Shown here: positions 1 through 6,938 of the stretch, piece by piece
How the letters are laid out: each line of letters starts with the position of its first letter
Position numbering within the stretch: the stretch's first letter is position 1
Source of the DNA: an uncultured Clostridia bacterium
Lineage (GTDB): Bacteria; Bacillota; Clostridia; TANB77; CAG-508
Length of the DNA stretch: 9,961 bases
Reading direction: 5' to 3'
NCBI GenBank assembly: GCA_934183045.1
Contig: CAKPRW010000055.1
Span: 1-9,961 of the forward strand
Made by a program: the position numbers and the translations under genes
Notes under the pieces: model-generated
Databases searched by the model: none
Told to the model about the DNA's origin: nothing
The model's input: the letters and a program-made list of their open reading frames with translations, nothing else

Positions 1-1917
1 GTTTTAGAAGTAGAAAAAGGAAATTCTATCTTAGATGTTGCTAAAAAAATTAGTGAAGGGCTAGCAAGAGTTGCTACTTGCGGAGAAGTAAATGGAAAAA
101 TAGAAGATTTAAGGTATCAATTACAAGAAGATTGTGATTTAGTGATACATACTTTTCGTGATGACGATTTAAATGGTGAAAAAGCTTATTGGCATACAAC
201 ATCACATATTATGGCACAAGCTGTACAAAGAATATTTCCAAATGTAAAATTTGCAATAGGACCAGCAATTGATGAAGGTTTTTATTATGATTTTGATGTT
301 GAAAAGCCATTTACAGATGAAGATAAAGCAAAAATAGAAGAAGAGATGAAAAAAATAATAAAAGAAAACTTAGATATAGAAAGATTTTCTTTGCCAAAAG
401 ATGAAGCTTTAAAGCTAATGGAAAATCAACCATATAAACAAGAATTAATTAATGATTTGCCAGAAGGAGAAGAAATAAGTTTTTACAAACAAGGTGACTT
501 CACAGATTTATGTGCTGGGCCACATTTAATGAGTACTGGGAAAATAAAAACTATTAAAATATTATCATCTTCAGGTGCTTATTGGAGAGGAAACGAAAAA
601 AATAAAATGTTGCAAAGAATTTATGCAATTGCTTTTCCAAAAGCAAGTCAAGTTGAAGAATATTTGAAAAAGCTAGAAGACATTAAACAAAGAGACCATA
701 GAAGAATAGGAAAAGATTTAGAAATATTTATGACTCACCCATTAGTAGGATCTGGTTTACCAATGTATTTACCTAATGGTGCAACAATTAGAAGATTATT
801 AGAAAGATATATTCAAGACAAAGAACTAGCTTTAGGATACAATCATGTATATACTCCATCATTAGCGAATGTAGAATTATATAAAACTTCTGGACATTGG
901 GATCATTACAAAGACGATATGTTTCCAGTTATGAAAATGGAAAATGAAGAAATGGTCCTAAGACCTATGAATTGCCCTCATCATATGCTAATTTACAAAA
1001 ATAAAATGCATTCATACCGTGATCTTCCAATAAGAATTGGAGAACTTGCTCATGATTTTAGATATGAAGATAGTGGAAGTGTTTGTGGACTAGAAAGAGT
1101 TCGCCAAATGTGTCAAAATGATGCTCATTTATTTGTAAGACCAGACCAAATAAAAGAAGAAGTTGGTAAAGTTTTAAAATTAATAGTTGAAGTATATCAA
1201 AAAGATTTTGGTTTCCCAGCAGAAGCATTTAAATATAGATTATCTTTAAGAGATAAAAATAATAAAGAAAAATATATTGATAATAATGAAATGTGGGAAA
1301 CAGCAGAAAATCAATTAAGAGAAATATTAACAGAATTAGAAATACCATTCTATGAAGCAGAGGGAGAAGCAGCATTTTATGGACCTAAAATTGATATACA
1401 AATAAAAACAGCATTAAATCACGATATAACAATTCCAACTTGTCAATTAGATTTTGCACTACCTGAAAGATTCGAACTTGAATACATAGGGGAAGATGGA
1501 AATAAACACAGACCAGTAGTAATTCACAGAGCTATCTTAGGAAGTTCAGATAGATTTATATCTTTCTTGCTAGAAGAAACAAAAGGATTTCTTCCAACAT
1601 GGCTAGCACCAACACAAGTGAAAATATTACCAATTACAGATAATCAACATGAATATGCATATAAATTAAAAGAAGAATTAATTAAAGAAAAAATCCGTGT
1701 TGAAGTAGATGACAGAAATGAGAAAACAGGATATAAAATCCGTGAAGCACAACTTCAAAAAATACCATATATGCTAATTGTTGGAGCGAAAGAGGTTGAA
1801 GAAAATATAGTTTCAGTCCGTTCAAGAGAACAAGCTGAAAACCAAGTTATGAAAGTTGATGAGTTTAAACAAAAAATCAAAGAAGAAATTGATAATAAGA
1901 AGAAAACAGAAATATAA
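1..1917 (+). CDS. thrS: Threonyl-tRNA synthetase, 5'-truncated by window edge
   Basis: Class II aminoacyl-tRNA synthetase that charges tRNA-Thr and clears mischarged Ser-tRNA; cytoplasmic. Reading frame 1 is open from base 1 and continues into the main ORF, so the GTG at 142 is internal and the true start lies upstream. 638 residues are visible; full-length enzymes are about 640, so only about ten N-terminal residues are missing. By window codons: TGS-like domain at about 1-50; editing (SAD) domain with HTTSH at 65-69 and CAGPH at 171-175, matching the H-x3-H and C-x3-H editing ligands; class II catalytic core with MNCPHH; expected zinc ligands Cys325, His376 (in DAHLF) and His509 (in VIHRAI); C-terminal anticodon-binding domain. 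No key residue is missing. It is followed 17 bp later by ychF, probably on the same transcript. Confidence 0.97.
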   Translation, partial: VLEVEKGNSILDVAKKISEGLARVATCGEVNGKIEDLRYQLQEDCDLVIHTFRDDDLNGEKAYWHTTSHIMAQAVQRIFPNVKFAIGPAIDEGFYYDFDVEKPFTDEDKAKIEEEMKKIIKENLDIERFSLPKDEALKLMENQPYKQELINDLPEGEEISFYKQGDFTDLCAGPHLMSTGKIKTIKILSSSGAYWRGNEKNKMLQRIYAIAFPKASQVEEYLKKLEDIKQRDHRRIGKDLEIFMTHPLVGSGLPMYLPNGATIRRLLERYIQDKELALGYNHVYTPSLANVELYKTSGHWDHYKDDMFPVMKMENEEMVLRPMNCPHHMLIYKNKMHSYRDLPIRIGELAHDFRYEDSGSVCGLERVRQMCQNDAHLFVRPDQIKEEVGKVLKLIVEVYQKDFGFPAEAFKYRLSLRDKNNKEKYIDNNEMWETAENQLREILTELEIPFYEAEGEAAFYGPKIDIQIKTALNHDITIPTCQLDFALPERFELEYIGEDGNKHRPVVIHRAILGSSDRFISFLLEETKGFLPTWLAPTQVKILPITDNQHEYAYKLKEELIKEKIRVEVDDRNEKTGYKIREAQLQKIPYMLIVGAKEVEENIVSVRSREQAENQVMKVDEFKQKIKEEIDNKKKTEI

Positions 1918-1934
1918 TAAGAAAGGAAAAGAAA

Positions 1935-3026
1935 ATGAAATTAGGAATAGTAGGATTACCAAATGTAGGTAAAAGTACAATGTTTAATAGTATAACAAAA
2001 GCTGGTGCTGAATGTGCAAATTATCCATTTTGTACAATAGAACCAAATGTTGGAGTTGTACCTGTACCAGATGAAAGATTAGACGAATTAACCAAAATGT
2101 ATAATCCGCAAAAAACAACACATGCAGTAATCGAATTTGTTGATATTGCTGGATTAGTAAAGGGAGCAAGTAAAGGAGAAGGATTAGGAAATAAATTTCT
2201 TTCTCATATACGTGAAACAGATGCTATATGTGAAGTTGTCAGATGTTTTGATGATACAAATGTAGTTCATGTTGATGGAAGTGTAGATCCAATTAGAGAT
2301 ATAGAAACAATCAATTTAGAATTAATATTTGCCGATATAGAAACAGTAAATAAAAGATTAGATAAAGCAAGAAAAAATTTGAAAGCAGATAAAAAATATC
2401 AAGAAGAAATCGATTTATTAGAAAAAATTAAAGAAACACTAGAAAAAGGAATATCTGCAAGAGCACTAGAATATACAGAAGAAGAGAAAATTTTAGTAAA
2501 AGATATGTTTTTACTAACTACAAAACCAATTCTATATATTGCAAATATTTCTGAAGAACAAATTGAAAATGCAGAAAATGATGAAATGGTCTTAAAGGTA
2601 AAAGAATATGCAGCCAAAGAAAAAGCAGAAGTAATTCCTTTATGTGTGAAAATAGAAGAAGAACTTTCTGGGTTAGAAGACGAAGACAAAAAAGAAATGC
2701 TAGAAGCTTTAGGATTAGAAGAGTCAGGATTAGATAAAGTTATTAAAAAAAGCTATGATTTACTTGGATTAATGTCTTTCTTAACAGCTGGAGAACCAGA
2801 GGTTAGAGCCTGGACAATAAAAAAAGGAACAAAAGCTCCACAAGCAGCTGGAAAAATCCATTCTGATATTGAAAGAGGATTTATAAAAGCAGAAGTCGTT
2901 TCTTATGACGATTTAATAAAAGAAGGATCAATGGTATCAGCAAAAGAAAAAGGATTAGTACGTTCAGAAGGTAAAGAATATATTATGCAAGATGGGGATA
3001 TTGTCCTATTTAAATTCAATGTCTAA
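1935..3026 (+). CDS. ychF: Ribosome-binding ATPase/GTPase YchF (OLA1 family)
   Basis: 363 residues, the normal YchF length. This Obg-related P-loop protein binds ribosomes and in characterised members prefers ATP to GTP; it is linked to translation and stress responses. G1/P-loop GLPNVGKST is at 7-15 and G3 DIAG at 70-73. The G4 position reads NISE (204-207), the NxxE variant that distinguishes YchF/OLA1 from NKxD GTPases. A helical coiled-coil insertion lies at about 125-200 and a C-terminal TGS domain at about 279-362. The ATG at 1935 has an AAAGGA ribosome binding site 7 bp upstream. The gap to thrS is only 17 bp without a terminator, so co-transcription is likely. I saw no convincing intrinsic terminator downstream before the next promoter at 3087. 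Confidence 0.97.
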   Translation: MKLGIVGLPNVGKSTMFNSITKAGAECANYPFCTIEPNVGVVPVPDERLDELTKMYNPQKTTHAVIEFVDIAGLVKGASKGEGLGNKFLSHIRETDAICEVVRCFDDTNVVHVDGSVDPIRDIETINLELIFADIETVNKRLDKARKNLKADKKYQEEIDLLEKIKETLEKGISARALEYTEEEKILVKDMFLLTTKPILYIANISEEQIENAENDEMVLKVKEYAAKEKAEVIPLCVKIEEELSGLEDEDKKEMLEALGLEESGLDKVIKKSYDLLGLMSFLTAGEPEVRAWTIKKGTKAPQAAGKIHSDIERGFIKAEVVSYDDLIKEGSMVSAKEKGLVRSEGKEYIMQDGDIVLFKFNV

Positions 3027-3086
3027 AAAGATCAAATATACAATTTTTTTGTAATATAAATGTAATATTAAATACAAAAAAAAGTA

Positions 3087-3115
3087 TTGACATCTAATAT
3101 TTTTGAGTATAAAAT
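3087..3115 (+). promoter_or_regulatory. SigA-type promoter of the LPKTG gene
   Basis: A perfect -35 TTGACA (3087-3092) is followed after 17 bp by TAAAAT (3110-3115). The predicted start near 3122 leaves an untranslated leader of about 130 nt before the ATG at 3256. Just upstream, TGTAATAT occurs twice, 11 bp apart (3050-3057 and 3061-3068), which could be an UP-like element or regulator site. Confidence 0.75.
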
Positions 3116-3162
3116 AATAATTGTAAAACAAAAGAATATATTTGTTTATATGTTTTCTTGAA

Positions 3163-3209
3163 ATAATTGCTATAAATTCTATAGAAAAAGTATAATTATT
3201 AGCAGTTAT
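3163..3209 (+). promoter_or_regulatory. Possible hairpin in the LPKTG mRNA leader
   Basis: ATAATTGCTA (3163-3172) can pair with TAGCAGTTAT (3200-3209), with one G-U pair. A smaller competing hairpin, CTATA/TATAG (3170-3174 with 3180-3184), overlaps the left arm. The long leader makes RNA-level control conceivable, but no known riboswitch family is recognised and AT-rich DNA forms such pairs easily. Confidence 0.25.
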
Positions 3210-3255
3210 AACAATACTAATAAAAAATATATAAAAAAGGTAAGGAGAATCAATT

Positions 3256-3657
3256 ATGAAAAAAACAAATTTAATGAAGGCGGCTTCAATATTATTAATT
3301 AGTACAATGGTAATTTTATTTAATGCAAGTGTATTTGCAGCAGACAATACAGGATTTAATGACTTAACATCTACTCTATCAAATTCATCAAATAATAGTT
3401 CAAATAGTGCAAATGCAAATGTAGCTGCTAACAACACAAATTCATCTTTAAACACAAATGTAAATAATAACAGTAGCAACACTAATAGAACAAATTCAAC
3501 TTTAAATACTAACGTAAACAATTCAAGTATTTATAATAATACAGACTTACCAAAAACTGGTGTAGAAAGTTCAATTCCTGTAGCAATGTTAGTTGTTATA
3601 CTTGGTATATCAGCAGTATATGCATACAGAAAAATAAATGAATATAGAAATATTTAA
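3256..3657 (+). CDS. Small LPKTG cell-wall-anchored surface protein
   Basis: 133-residue precursor of a sortase-anchored protein. It has a signal peptide (KK at 2-3, hydrophobic 9-27, likely cleavage after VFA28 or the next Ala). An Asn/Ser/Thr-rich low-complexity spacer spans about 30-95. The sorting signal is LPKTG at 98-102, a hydrophobic segment at about 107-124 and a basic tail with Arg/Lys. The processed form would be only about 73 residues and shows no recognisable folded domain. The spacer contains an 11-residue repeat, TNS(S/T)LNTNVNN, at 61-71 and 79-89. The start is supported by AAGGAG at 3242-3247, 8 bp before the ATG. It is monocistronic, with its own promoter, and converges on a sortase gene that is the obvious candidate anchoring enzyme; that pairing is inference. 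Function beyond surface display is unknown; it may be a spacer or adhesin-like peptide. Confidence 0.88.
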   Translation: MKKTNLMKAASILLISTMVILFNASVFAADNTGFNDLTSTLSNSSNNSSNSANANVAANNTNSSLNTNVNNNSSNTNRTNSTLNTNVNNSSIYNNTDLPKTGVESSIPVAMLVVILGISAVYAYRKINEYRNI

Positions 3658-3678
3658 TTTTATAAAATATAAATATAT

Positions 3679-3707
3679 AAAAAGCATATAAAAATATATG
3701 CTTTTTT
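3679..3707. terminator. Bidirectional intrinsic terminator between LPKTG gene and sortase
   Basis: AAAAAGCATATA (3679-3690) pairs with TATATGCTTTTT (3695-3706) around an AAAA loop. The T-run on the right serves the plus-strand LPKTG gene, and the A-run on the left serves the minus-strand sortase. The hairpin touches the sortase stop codon (3706-3708). Confidence 0.85.
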
Positions 3708-4329
3708 ATTGTTTCGCTTTAACTATAATTCGATTATTATTAAGATTGTTGCAAGTAATTAATGTTAATTCTTTTGAGTTTTTATTATAATTAAAGATAG
3801 GGGATAGGTCTGAATGTTTTACTTCATATAAATCAAAAACAGCATAAATATATTTTTTGCCAGTATTATCATAAATAAAGATTTGATCATTAGGATTAAG
3901 TGTATTAATGTTACTAAAGAACAAAGAGTTATTATAGTTGTGACCAGCAATACATATATTATCATTTGAATCTAATGAACTCCCATAGCATTTACAAGGT
4001 GCTATTTTAAGAAGTTCTTCAGTAGTTTCAGAAAAAATCGGATAATAAATATTGATTTTAGGAATTTCTATAATCCCAAATAAATTATTATTATTTGAAA
4101 TATTATTAACATTATTATCTGTGTATTCAGAATATAATTTTAGAAAATTATAATTATCGATTAGACTGTTGGATATTTTTTGTTTTTGATTTAAAGAATT
4201 TATATAAAAAATAAATATGATTATTAATATAAGTATAAAAACAATTGATAATATAAATTGAAATTTAAAAAAATATTTCTTATCAAATTTTTTATTTTGT
4301 TTTAATTTTGTATTTAATATCTGATTCAT
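3706..4329 (-). CDS. Sortase (class A/D-like transpeptidase)
   Basis: 207-residue membrane-anchored cysteine transpeptidase that cleaves LPxTG-type signals between Thr and Gly and joins the protein to peptidoglycan. There is a basic N-terminus, one transmembrane segment at about 24-43, an Asn-rich linker at about 70-82, then the sortase beta-barrel starting near GIIEIPKINIYYPIF (85-99). The catalytic triad is visible: His130 in IAGHNY, Cys193 in TLITC and Arg200 in NNNRIIVK. TLITC resembles class A, while the N-terminal anchor and short Cys-Arg spacing also fit class D; I cannot assign the class firmly. AGGAGA lies 5 nt before the ATG. Its only visible substrate is the convergent LPKTG protein. 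A standalone sortase with no pilin genes nearby argues against a pilus-assembly role. Confidence 0.92.
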   Translation of the reverse strand: MNQILNTKLKQNKKFDKKYFFKFQFILSIVFILILIIIFIFYINSLNQKQKISNSLIDNYNFLKLYSEYTDNNVNNISNNNNLFGIIEIPKINIYYPIFSETTEELLKIAPCKCYGSSLDSNDNICIAGHNYNNSLFFSNINTLNPNDQIFIYDNTGKKYIYAVFDLYEVKHSDLSPIFNYNKNSKELTLITCNNLNNNRIIVKAKQ

Positions 4330-4340
4330 TTTTATCTCCT

Positions 4341-4361
4341 ATAAACTTTTTGTTAGTTTAT
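4341..4361 (-). promoter_or_regulatory. Hairpin abutting the sortase ribosome binding site
   Basis: ATAAACT and AGTTTAT form a 7-bp stem with a 7-nt loop in the sortase leader, ending immediately before the AGGAGA ribosome binding site (4335-4340). A TATAAT -10 candidate lies upstream at 4380-4385 with a poor -35 (TTGGTA, 19-bp spacer). The hairpin may influence translation or mRNA stability; this is inference. Confidence 0.3.
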
Positions 4362-4413
4362 GTAGAAAAAATAGTTTTTATTATAAATTGTATTGATAAT
4401 AATTTACCAATAT

Positions 4414-4462
4414 AAAAACCCTATTATATTTAAAGTTTTAAATTCAAATATAATAGGTTTTT
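4414..4462 (-). terminator. Intrinsic terminator of the 313-residue unknown gene
   Basis: A long stem joins 4414-4431 with 4446-4462 (17 pairs with one bulged C), loop about 14 nt. It runs into a T-run on the minus strand just after the stop codon at 4467. The symmetrical A/T flanks could also stop plus-strand transcription. Confidence 0.85.
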
Positions 4463-4466
4463 AAAA

Positions 4467-5408
4467 TTACTTAGTTATTTTAGGTGCAACTTCAAATTTT
4501 ATATCAAAACAATGAAAGTCAAATAATTCATTTTTATCTAGACAATCCAAATATATATCTAATTCATCTAAATTTCTGCAAGCAGTTATTATTATTGGGT
4601 TTAATTCATATTTAAACATTAATTCTAATCCTAAATCCAATGCTTTTGCAACAGAAAGTTTTTCTTTATTTCTTATTAAATAAAAAGATTCTCTAAATCT
4701 CGAAATTGAAGAATTTTTAAATTTTTTTAATGGTACTGTATAGAATTCATCAACAACATCTTGCATTGTTTTATATTTATCTTTTGATTTTGAAAAAATT
4801 TCTTTTACATCATTATATTTATATGGTAAATATGCTTTTTGTGTGGTTTCAGAAATTAACAGTAAATTATTATCAGAACGATTTAATTCTATATTATTTA
4901 ATCCTTTTAGTGCACTATCATCAAAATCGGTTTGATTATATTTTTCTTTTTTTACTTTATTTTTATAATGAAAAACTTGTATAAAATCAGAGAAGATGTT
5001 TGTGATTAAGTTTTCAAATTCAAATATTACAGTATTCAGATAATCACTTTTCTTATTATATTCAATTAATTCTGCTTTTATTTCATTATAATTATTTGTC
5101 ATATTTTTATCATATAATGATACAACAGTTGTTAACGAATTTTCTAAAAGTATAGCCATATTAGTAATATCTTCAATTTTTGAAAAAGCGCTTTTCAAAG
5201 AATTATTTATAGAATAGAAACTTTCTATGTTTCTTTTATTTATATTATCAGCATTATTGACTAACAAGTCTGTTAAAGTATTTAAATTTGCTTTTTTAGC
5301 TTCATATAGATCAATAATTTCTCTCATTCTTTTAGCTTCAGATTGAATATTAGATATTAAATTATTTTCCATAAAATCATCTAAAGATTCGAAATTATAA
5401 AAAAGCAT
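4467..5408 (-). CDS. Unrecognised protein, helical N-terminus, conserved-looking C-terminus
   Basis: I do not recognise this family. The preferred start is the ATG at 5406-5408 (313 residues). An in-frame ATG at 5418-5420 is poorer, because the GGAGG ribosome binding site (5414-5418) lies inside that extension and sits 5 nt before the second ATG. There is no signal peptide or membrane span, so it is probably cytoplasmic. Residues about 10-150 are mostly helical, charged and Asn/Leu/Ile-rich with coiled-coil character. A polar linker at about 150-180 leads to a more compact C-terminal part (about 183-313) with YLPYKY (193-198), a Lys-rich segment, RFRESFYLI (237-245), and an Asp/Glu/Leu-rich helix with two Cys (LDELDIYLDCL). 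It is monocistronic, with its own promoter and terminator, divergent from a signal peptidase. Function unknown. Confidence 0.85.
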   Translation of the reverse strand: MLFYNFESLDDFMENNLISNIQSEAKRMREIIDLYEAKKANLNTLTDLLVNNADNINKRNIESFYSINNSLKSAFSKIEDITNMAILLENSLTTVVSLYDKNMTNNYNEIKAELIEYNKKSDYLNTVIFEFENLITNIFSDFIQVFHYKNKVKKEKYNQTDFDDSALKGLNNIELNRSDNNLLLISETTQKAYLPYKYNDVKEIFSKSKDKYKTMQDVVDEFYTVPLKKFKNSSISRFRESFYLIRNKEKLSVAKALDLGLELMFKYELNPIIITACRNLDELDIYLDCLDKNELFDFHCFDIKFEVAPKITK

Positions 5409-5440
5409 AACAACCTCCATTTTCTTTTGTTCTATTATTT

Positions 5441-5470
5441 ATTATATCATTTAAAAATTATTAAAGTAAA
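5441..5470 (-). promoter_or_regulatory. Promoter of the 313-residue unknown gene
   Basis: On the minus strand TATAAT (5446-5441) is preceded by TGA, an extended -10, and by TTTACT (5470-5465) at an 18-bp spacing. The predicted start near 5434 gives a leader of about 26 nt. Confidence 0.65.
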
Positions 5471-5510
5471 TATTATAAATATTACAATTTAATTACATAC
5501 ATTGGTAATA

Positions 5511-5539
5511 TTGTAGCTAGTAAATAATTATGATAAAAT
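5511..5539 (+). promoter_or_regulatory. Promoter of the signal peptidase gene
   Basis: TTGTAG (5511-5516), a 17-bp spacer and TAAAAT (5534-5539) form a plausible SigA promoter about 30 bp before the ATG. The TAAGGAG ribosome binding site (5557-5563) follows with 6-bp spacing. Confidence 0.6.
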
Positions 5540-5569
5540 TAAAATAGCACAAAGGATAAGGAGAATAAA

Positions 5570-6157
5570 ATGTATAAAATTCACGATTACAAAAAAGAAA
5601 GCAAAAAAATATATAGAATACATAATATAATAGGAAAAATTATATACATTATAATCATACCAATTTTGATAATTAATTTTACATTAATTATCAAGTCTTT
5701 TATAACACCTGATAAAATACCGGATTTTTTAGGATATAAAAATTTTATTATAGTATCACAAAGTATGGAACCAAATATAAAAGTTGGTGATGCTGTATGT
5801 ATAAAGAAAGTAAATGAAAACGAACTAAAGATCAACGATATAATATCTTTCCATGATGGTAATGATATAAACACACATAGAATAACAAATATAACACAGG
5901 AAAATGGAGTAACTTTATATACAACAAAGGGAGATAATAACAAAAGGGAAGATAAAAATAAAATAACATTTAAAGAAATAGAAGGTAAGTATATATTTAA
6001 AATTAGTAAATTTGGTATAATAGTAAATATTTTACAAAGTAAAATAACATTGATAATCTTATCTGTGGTATTGATATTGAGTTTATGTTTCAATTATAGA
6101 GTAAACAGAAAAAAGGAAGAGAGGAGCAAAAAAAGAGAGAACTACAATAAGACATAA
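5570..6157 (+). CDS. sipW: Signal peptidase I, SipW/ER type
   Basis: 195-residue membrane serine protease that removes signal peptides from exported proteins. It has a cytoplasmic basic N-terminus, a first transmembrane segment at about 20-42, an extracytoplasmic catalytic domain, a second transmembrane segment at about 158-176 and a very basic C-terminal tail. The nucleophile is Ser65 in SQSMEP. The general-base position is His103 in THRI rather than Lys, the Ser-His arrangement typical of SipW and eukaryotic ER signal peptidases. The conserved KGDNN box is at 120-124. In Bacillus, SipW processes TasA and TapA; no such substrate is visible here, so its clients are unknown and the gene symbol denotes the family only. 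It is monocistronic, with a terminator hairpin overlapping the last codons. Confidence 0.92.
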   Translation: MYKIHDYKKESKKIYRIHNIIGKIIYIIIIPILIINFTLIIKSFITPDKIPDFLGYKNFIIVSQSMEPNIKVGDAVCIKKVNENELKINDIISFHDGNDINTHRITNITQENGVTLYTTKGDNNKREDKNKITFKEIEGKYIFKISKFGIIVNILQSKITLIILSVVLILSLCFNYRVNRKKEERSKKRENYNKT

Positions 6158-6172
6158 TTGCTTCTCTCTTTT
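6128..6172. terminator. Bidirectional terminator between sipW and tetR genes
   Basis: AAAAGAGAGAA (6131-6141) pairs with TTCTCTCTTTT (6162-6172), with an inner CAAT/ATTG stem (6145-6148 with 6157-6160). The T-run on the plus strand serves sipW; the seven-A run at 6128-6134 gives a T-run for the minus-strand tetR gene. The left arm overlaps the end of the sipW coding region. Confidence 0.85.
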
Positions 6173-6184
6173 AATTAAGATCTA

Positions 6185-6748
6185 TTAATTATGAGGAGTA
6201 TCAAAAATTAAAGATATAATATAACCACACAACTCTTTTTCTGTTAATTTACTATCAGATATTAACCAATTAACAAGAATATTAATAACAGCACCTGCAT
6301 AAAATTGGGCACTAACATCTATAGGAATTTCATGATATATATCCATGTTTTCTTCTTTTTTTAATACATCTGTTATATATGAAATACATGCATTCATAAA
6401 AATATTAGTAATAGCATTATTGGCATTTTTTCTTAAAATACATCTGAAAAATTTCTTGTGTTCTGCAATGTATTCCAAAAGATTCATAATTAAATTAGTA
6501 TAAAACTCTCTTAAATTAGTATAATTTGCATTAGCAATTTTTTTAGTAATTTCTTCTTCAACATCTTGTATGCAATAATCTAATAACTCATATTTATCAG
6601 AAAAATGGCTATAAAAAGTAGTCCTGTGTACCATTGCTAGATTGCAAATATCATTTACTTTTATTTCTTCAAAAGATTTTTTTGATAACAATTCAAATAA
6701 TGCGTTTTTTAATAATATATATGTTCTTTTTACTCTTAAATCACCCAT
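6185..6748 (-). CDS. TetR/AcrR-family transcriptional regulator
   Basis: 187 residues, normal for TetR regulators. The N-terminal DNA-binding domain covers about 8-55. Its helix-turn-helix is in IKVNDICNLAMVHRTTFYSH (29-48), with the family hallmark TTFYSHF and the following DKYELL. The remaining roughly 130 residues form an all-helical ligand-binding/dimerisation domain with no recognisable ligand signature; two Cys lie at about residues 59 and 103. The ATG is preceded by AGGTGA with 5-bp spacing. The gene is divergent from yhgE across 190 bp containing palindromes and direct repeats, so the likely role is repression of the neighbour and of itself. This pairing recurs in Firmicutes; the inducer is unknown. 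Confidence 0.93.
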   Translation of the reverse strand: MGDLRVKRTYILLKNALFELLSKKSFEEIKVNDICNLAMVHRTTFYSHFSDKYELLDYCIQDVEEEITKKIANANYTNLREFYTNLIMNLLEYIAEHKKFFRCILRKNANNAITNIFMNACISYITDVLKKEENMDIYHEIPIDVSAQFYAGAVINILVNWLISDSKLTEKELCGYIISLIFDTPHN

Positions 6749-6765
6749 TTAAATCACCTAATCTT

Positions 6766-6794
6766 ATTTTACAACTTTTTCATACAATTGTAAA
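6766..6794 (-). promoter_or_regulatory. Promoter of the tetR gene with overlapping palindrome
   Basis: On the minus strand TTTACA (6794-6789), a 17-bp spacer and TAAAAT (6771-6766) form a strong promoter. The perfect 10-bp palindrome TACAATTGTA (6783-6792) overlaps its -35, placing it where a repressor, possibly TetR itself, could block RNA polymerase. Operator identity is inference. Confidence 0.6.
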
Positions 6795-6855
6795 GATAAT
6801 CTACAAATGTATATACAAAAAAGGAAAAATGTAGGATAAACTACGAAAGTATATA
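6795..6855. repeat. Two 21-bp direct repeats, 40 bp apart
   Basis: Positions 6795-6815 and 6835-6855 match at 18 of 21 positions; both read GATAA-CTAC-AA-GTATATA with three variable positions. Each copy lies next to one of the two divergent promoters: the first abuts the tetR -35, and the second ends 7 bp before the yhgE -35. The 40-bp period is close to four helical turns. The first copy also contains the palindrome TGTATATACA (6808-6817). Likely regulator binding sites. Confidence 0.55.
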
Positions 6856-6862
6856 TTTGTTG

Positions 6863-6899
6863 TTGCAAAATACAAAAAAACTTCTATAATAGTTTATTA
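6863..6899 (+). promoter_or_regulatory. Promoter of yhgE and possible operator over the -10
   Basis: TTGCAA (6863-6868), a 16-bp spacer and TATAAT (6885-6890) form the promoter, with a start near 6897. The inverted repeat TAATA-GTT-TATTA (6887-6899) covers the -10. It includes TAGTTTAT, an inverted copy of the ATAAACTA core of the upstream direct repeat. The TAGGAGG ribosome binding site is at 6926-6932. Confidence 0.6.
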
Positions 6900-6938
6900 G
6901 AGTGAAAATTAATTTTGTAAATTTATAGGAGGTTGAAA

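Noticed and set aside
142..1917. GTG at 142 as the start of threonyl-tRNA synthetase
   Set aside because: The frame is open back to base 1 and encodes a TGS-like N-terminal domain, so the start is upstream of the window.
3122..3255. Known riboswitch in the LPKTG leader, such as cyclic di-GMP
   Set aside because: The leader lacks the conserved GC-containing core expected of that class; only weak AT-rich hairpins are visible.
3006..3521. 171-residue minus-strand open frame opposite the LPKTG gene
   Set aside because: Low-complexity Leu/Phe/Val/Ile-rich translation, the mirror of the Asn/Thr-rich spacer. It also runs through the LPKTG promoter and leader and overlaps the ychF end.
3436..3522. 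CRISPR-like or mobile repeat within the LPKTG gene
   Set aside because: The two 33-bp copies are in-frame protein repeats with synonymous differences, so they are coding repeats.
5409..5420. ATG at 5418-5420 as the start of the 313-residue protein
   Set aside because: The only good ribosome binding site (GGAGG) lies within this extension and is correctly spaced for the ATG at 5406-5408.
6933..6938. TTG at 6933 as the yhgE start
   Set aside because: It directly abuts the AGGAGG ribosome binding site with no spacer; the ATG at 6939 has ideal 6-bp spacing.
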